Assembly (NCBI GenBank): GCA_012033095.1
Contig: JAAUPO010000034.1
Span: 1 to 10,578, forward strand
Direction of reading: 5' to 3'
Source: Synechococcaceae cyanobacterium RL_1_2
GTDB lineage: Bacteria > Cyanobacteriota > Cyanobacteriia > Cyanobacteriales > JAAUPO01
Length of the DNA stretch: 10,578 nt
The notes below the pieces were generated by a model, which was not told where the DNA came from, did no database searches, and saw only the letters and a program-made list of their open reading frames with translations. Shown here one piece after another: positions 6,169 through 10,578 of this stretch; the first letter of the stretch is position 1; the number at the start of each line of letters is the position of its first letter. The position numbers and the translations under genes are program-made.

Positions 6169-7902
6169 ATGATGATCAAACATTGGCATTGGCAAAAATT
6201 ATTATGGAGTTTAGGGACAACCCTGACGATCGCGGCAACGGGAGCTCCGCGATCGGTAATGGCAGCCGAGTCAATTTATTTAAAAGCTGGGCCGTTCCAA
6301 ACCAAGGTAAATGTGGAAGATTTGGAGGAGTTTAGTCGTACGGGCAAAATTCCATCCAGCTTAGGTTTTTATAGCTTTGTTCTTACCCCCAGCGTGAGAA
6401 CTTTGCTCAATCAAAATGTGGATTTAGATCAGCCCCTGGTGAAGGAATTTATTGTGTCGTTTTTGGGGACAACGGAAGCCCAGGATCTGTTGGATCAGCT
6501 CGCGGGGATGTTTCCCCAAATGTCGGGGGAGGAGTTAGCGATCGCGTTAAAGTTAACCATCACCAAGGCGGACGAACTAAATTTGATTTCCCTGATTCGA
6601 GCGTACCCCAACCCATCGATTACTTTAGATTTGGCGGCGGGGGTAACGATGTTGTTGCAATTTAATGCGACCCAATTGCAAAGTCAGTTATTGGTACCTA
6701 CCCTGGAAGCTGAATTTGCCCAAAGTACTGAGCAAACCTGGGATCACACTATGGATTTAACGGCACCAGGTAATGAAATTATTACCACCGAAACCCTATT
6801 TTTAGAGGATCAGAAGCGCGATCGCACCATCACAGTGGATCTCTACCACAGTAGTCAAGGCAATAAACCTTTGGTGGTGATGTCCCATGGCTTTGCTAGC
6901 GATCGTCGATTTTTAAAATATTTAGCGATGCACCTCGCTTCCCATGGTTATGCGGTTGTCTCGATCGAACATAAGGGCAGCACCATCGATGAATATCTGA
7001 CAGCGGAGGGGGTGACCATTAACCCCGGTGAAATTATTGATCCCCAAGAATTTATTAATCGACCCCAGGATGTCAGTTTTGTCATGGATGAATTGACCCG
7101 CCTACAACAAAAAATCGCACCTTAAACGGAGCCTTTGATCCTAACCAGGTGGTAATGATTGGCCATTCCTTGGGGGGTTATACTGCTTTGGCTTTGGCGG
7201 GGGCGGAGTTAGATGTGAACCAAGTCAAACGATTCTGCGATCGCTCCTTAATGGTAAATCGTTCCCCAGCGGACTGGCTCCAATGCGAAGCCGCTAAACT
7301 CCCCCCCAAAAATTATAATTTTAAGGATGGGCGAGTTAAACAATTGATGGTACTTAACCGATCGCCGGAAATTTATTCACCGAAGCCAGCCTTGGCAACA
7401 TCCTGATTCCGACCCTGATGTTAACTTCCACCCAAGATCGAGTTACCCCCATCGCCCCTAATCAATTACAACCCTTCACCAATTGGGTAGTAGCGATCGC
7501 TTTTTAGTGGCAGCAATGAAAGCCACCCATATGAGTGTGACCGATGCCATGAACGAAACCAGCTTAGTGGGTCAAAATCCCCTATTTCAAGAAATTTTAG
7601 GGGTAGAAGCGGAACCCCTCCGGAATGTAATGAAAGGGCTATCCCTCGCCTTTATTGGCCGCTATGGCCTTCAGGAAGCCGAAAGCATGGAAGCCACTGA
7701 CTTTTTAAGCAATGGTTACGTGCAAAGTTTTAACACCAGTACCATGGGTTTTGGGTTAACGACTAACCTGAGCGATCGCTTTAATCAATGGTTAAAACTA
7801 GCTGAAGCCCAGGAAGTACAACCCTCTACGGTTAATAGCCATGCCATCAATCTTGGGGTTTCCCTAATCCCCATCGCCAGGGGAAGTCGCCCTAATCCTT
7901 AG
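6169..7902 (+). pseudogene. secreted DUF1400-type alpha/beta hydrolase, three frameshifts
   Basis: This is a cyanobacterial alpha/beta hydrolase with an N-terminal DUF1400 region; substrate unknown. The start MMIKHWHWQK (ATG 6169 or 6172) gives a normal signal peptide ending SVMA; ATG 6142 is possible but makes a long n-region. DUF1400 follows (AESIYLKAGPFQTKVNVEDLEEF, then helical repeats). The hydrolase domain shows MSHGFASD (oxyanion side), the nucleophile elbow GHSLGG (7158-7175), TSTQDRVTP (likely catalytic Asp) and ATHMSV (likely catalytic His). The frame breaks three times, each repaired by one added base: near 7119-7122 (IAP to LNGAFDPNQVVMIGHS), near 7370-7376 (to FTEASLGNILIPTLML) and near 7479-7482 (to GSSDRFLVAAMKATH). 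Repaired length is about 578 residues. All catalytic residues survive, so decay is recent or the breaks are sequencing errors. The stop TAG is formed at the junction with the following repeat element. Confidence 0.85.
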
Positions 7903-7999
7903 GAATAAGAATTTAATAACATCTAAAACTTAAATATCGATGGGTTAAGCTCCCTTGAAAGATACCCTACAAATTTCTAAGTTATTTAATTCACGATCC
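7902..7999 (-). repeat. 98-bp palindromic MITE-like element, copy 2 (inverted)
   Basis: This is the reverse complement of 21-118 with two mismatches, and is likewise flanked by direct TTA (7899-7901 and 8000-8002). Its first base completes the hydrolase stop codon TAG at 7900-7902. Without the element and one TTA, the sequence would read CCT TAA CGG, also a stop directly after the same last residue. The 98% identity of the copies suggests recent movement or gene conversion. Confidence 0.75.
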
Positions 8000-8002
8000 T
8001 TA

Positions 8003-10334
<2,332 letters not shown>

Positions 10335-10358
10335 TGGGCTTTAATTTTGATCTTTTTG

Positions 10359-10393
10359 ATCTTAGATAACTTTTTTATTTTTATCTTAGATAA
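10359..10393. repeat. two direct copies of ATCTTAGATAA
   Basis: ATCTTAGATAA occurs at 10359-10369 and again at 10383-10393, 24 bp apart, separated by a T-rich stretch. Each is a partial palindrome. It lies in the apcE 3' untranslated region. No known regulator site is recognised. Confidence 0.35.
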
Positions 10394-10442
10394 TTACGAT
10401 CATTATCCGATCGGCTAAAACCGAACAAAAATCCATATACAG

Positions 10443-10474
10443 AAAGGAGTAGAAATCATCTACTCCTTTTTTTT
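10443..10474 (+). terminator. intrinsic terminator of apcE
   Basis: AAAGGAGTAGA (10443-10453) pairs perfectly with TCTACTCCTTT (10459-10469) across a 5-base loop. The 3' arm runs into eight consecutive T (10467-10474). It is an 11-bp stem with a T-run in the sense of apcE, about 110 bp after its stop: a textbook Rho-independent terminator. It implies that apcE ends its transcript here. Confidence 0.85.
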
Positions 10475-10496
10475 GTTTTTTGTTTTTTGTTTTTTG
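10469..10496. repeat. TTTTTTG heptamer tandem repeat
   Basis: Four units of TTTTTTG with G at 10475, 10482, 10489 and 10496. The tract begins in the terminator's T-run. Heptameric short tandem repeats are common in cyanobacterial intergenic DNA. It may extend the U-tract, or be a slippage product of it. Confidence 0.6.
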
Positions 10497-10567
10497 TATA
10501 GTGGGGCTTAACCAATGGGCCAATTGATCTATCGGAGTGGGCTCAGGGGCTTAAGTTTTTATTACCA

Positions 10568-10578
10568 GGATTTACGCA
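10568..10578. repeat. possible terminus of a third GGACTTACGCA-type element
   Basis: The last 11 bases, GGATTTACGCA, match the terminal inverted repeat of the elements at 2125 and 5890 at 10 of 11 positions. The window ends here, so the rest cannot be seen. Confidence 0.35.

Noticed and set aside
21..7999. A 7.8-kb composite transposon bounded by the 98-bp inverted repeats
   Set aside because: Each copy has its own flanking TTA duplication, the interior holds core housekeeping genes (plsX, fabH) and there is no transposase. Two independent small insertions explain it better.
10443..10497. CRISPR-like or larger regulatory array from the tandem heptamers
   Set aside because: Units are only 7 bp and contiguous with the terminator T-run; there are no spacers and no cas genes.

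Overview
The window is chromosomal DNA from a cyanobacterium. HIP1 octamers (GCGATCGC) occur at least 15 times in 10.6 kb. The gene content is also cyanobacterial: an ApcE phycobilisome core-membrane linker, an SLH-type 'iron uptake porin' and a DUF1400-type alpha/beta hydrolase. I cannot name the species. The ApcE has only two linker repeats, which points to a strain with a two-cylinder phycobilisome core.

Layout, left to right. Positions 1-434 hold a 98-bp palindromic repeat element and a strong Fur-box-like sequence. Positions 435-1995 (+) hold an outer-membrane iron uptake porin broken by two apparent one-base losses, one in the signal peptide and one near residue 395. Positions 1995-2240 hold two small transposable-element-like sequences back to back; the first sits exactly in the porin stop codon. 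On the minus strand follow comB (2302-3033), fabH (3399-4397) and plsX (4472-5500); plsX and fabH look like one fatty-acid/phospholipid initiation operon. Positions 5501-6141 are a divergent intergenic region with a doubtful small membrane ORF, a short tandem duplication and a second copy of a GGACTTACGCA-ended repeat. Positions 6169-7902 (+) hold a secreted alpha/beta hydrolase broken by three apparent one-base losses. A second, inverted copy of the 98-bp element lies at 7902-7999 and again forms the stop codon of the gene it follows. Positions 8268-10334 (+) hold apcE, followed by a strong intrinsic terminator and a TTTTTTG heptamer run. The window ends inside what may be a third GGACTTACGCA-type terminus.

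Functions. PlsX and FabH supply acyl-phosphate for phospholipid synthesis and start type II fatty acid synthesis. The porin would admit inorganic ions, probably iron, under Fur control. ApcE anchors the phycobilisome to the thylakoid. ComB is the 2-phosphosulfolactate phosphatase family member that most cyanobacteria carry.

I see no CRISPR array, rRNA, tRNA, phage, defence or otherwise clearly novel system. The unusual signals are: (i) two different short elements inserted exactly in stop codons, each regenerating a stop; (ii) at least five net -1 frameshifts, confined to two otherwise well-preserved genes, plus a possible compensated frameshift inside comB. The frameshifts may be real decay or sequencing error; the sequence alone does not decide.
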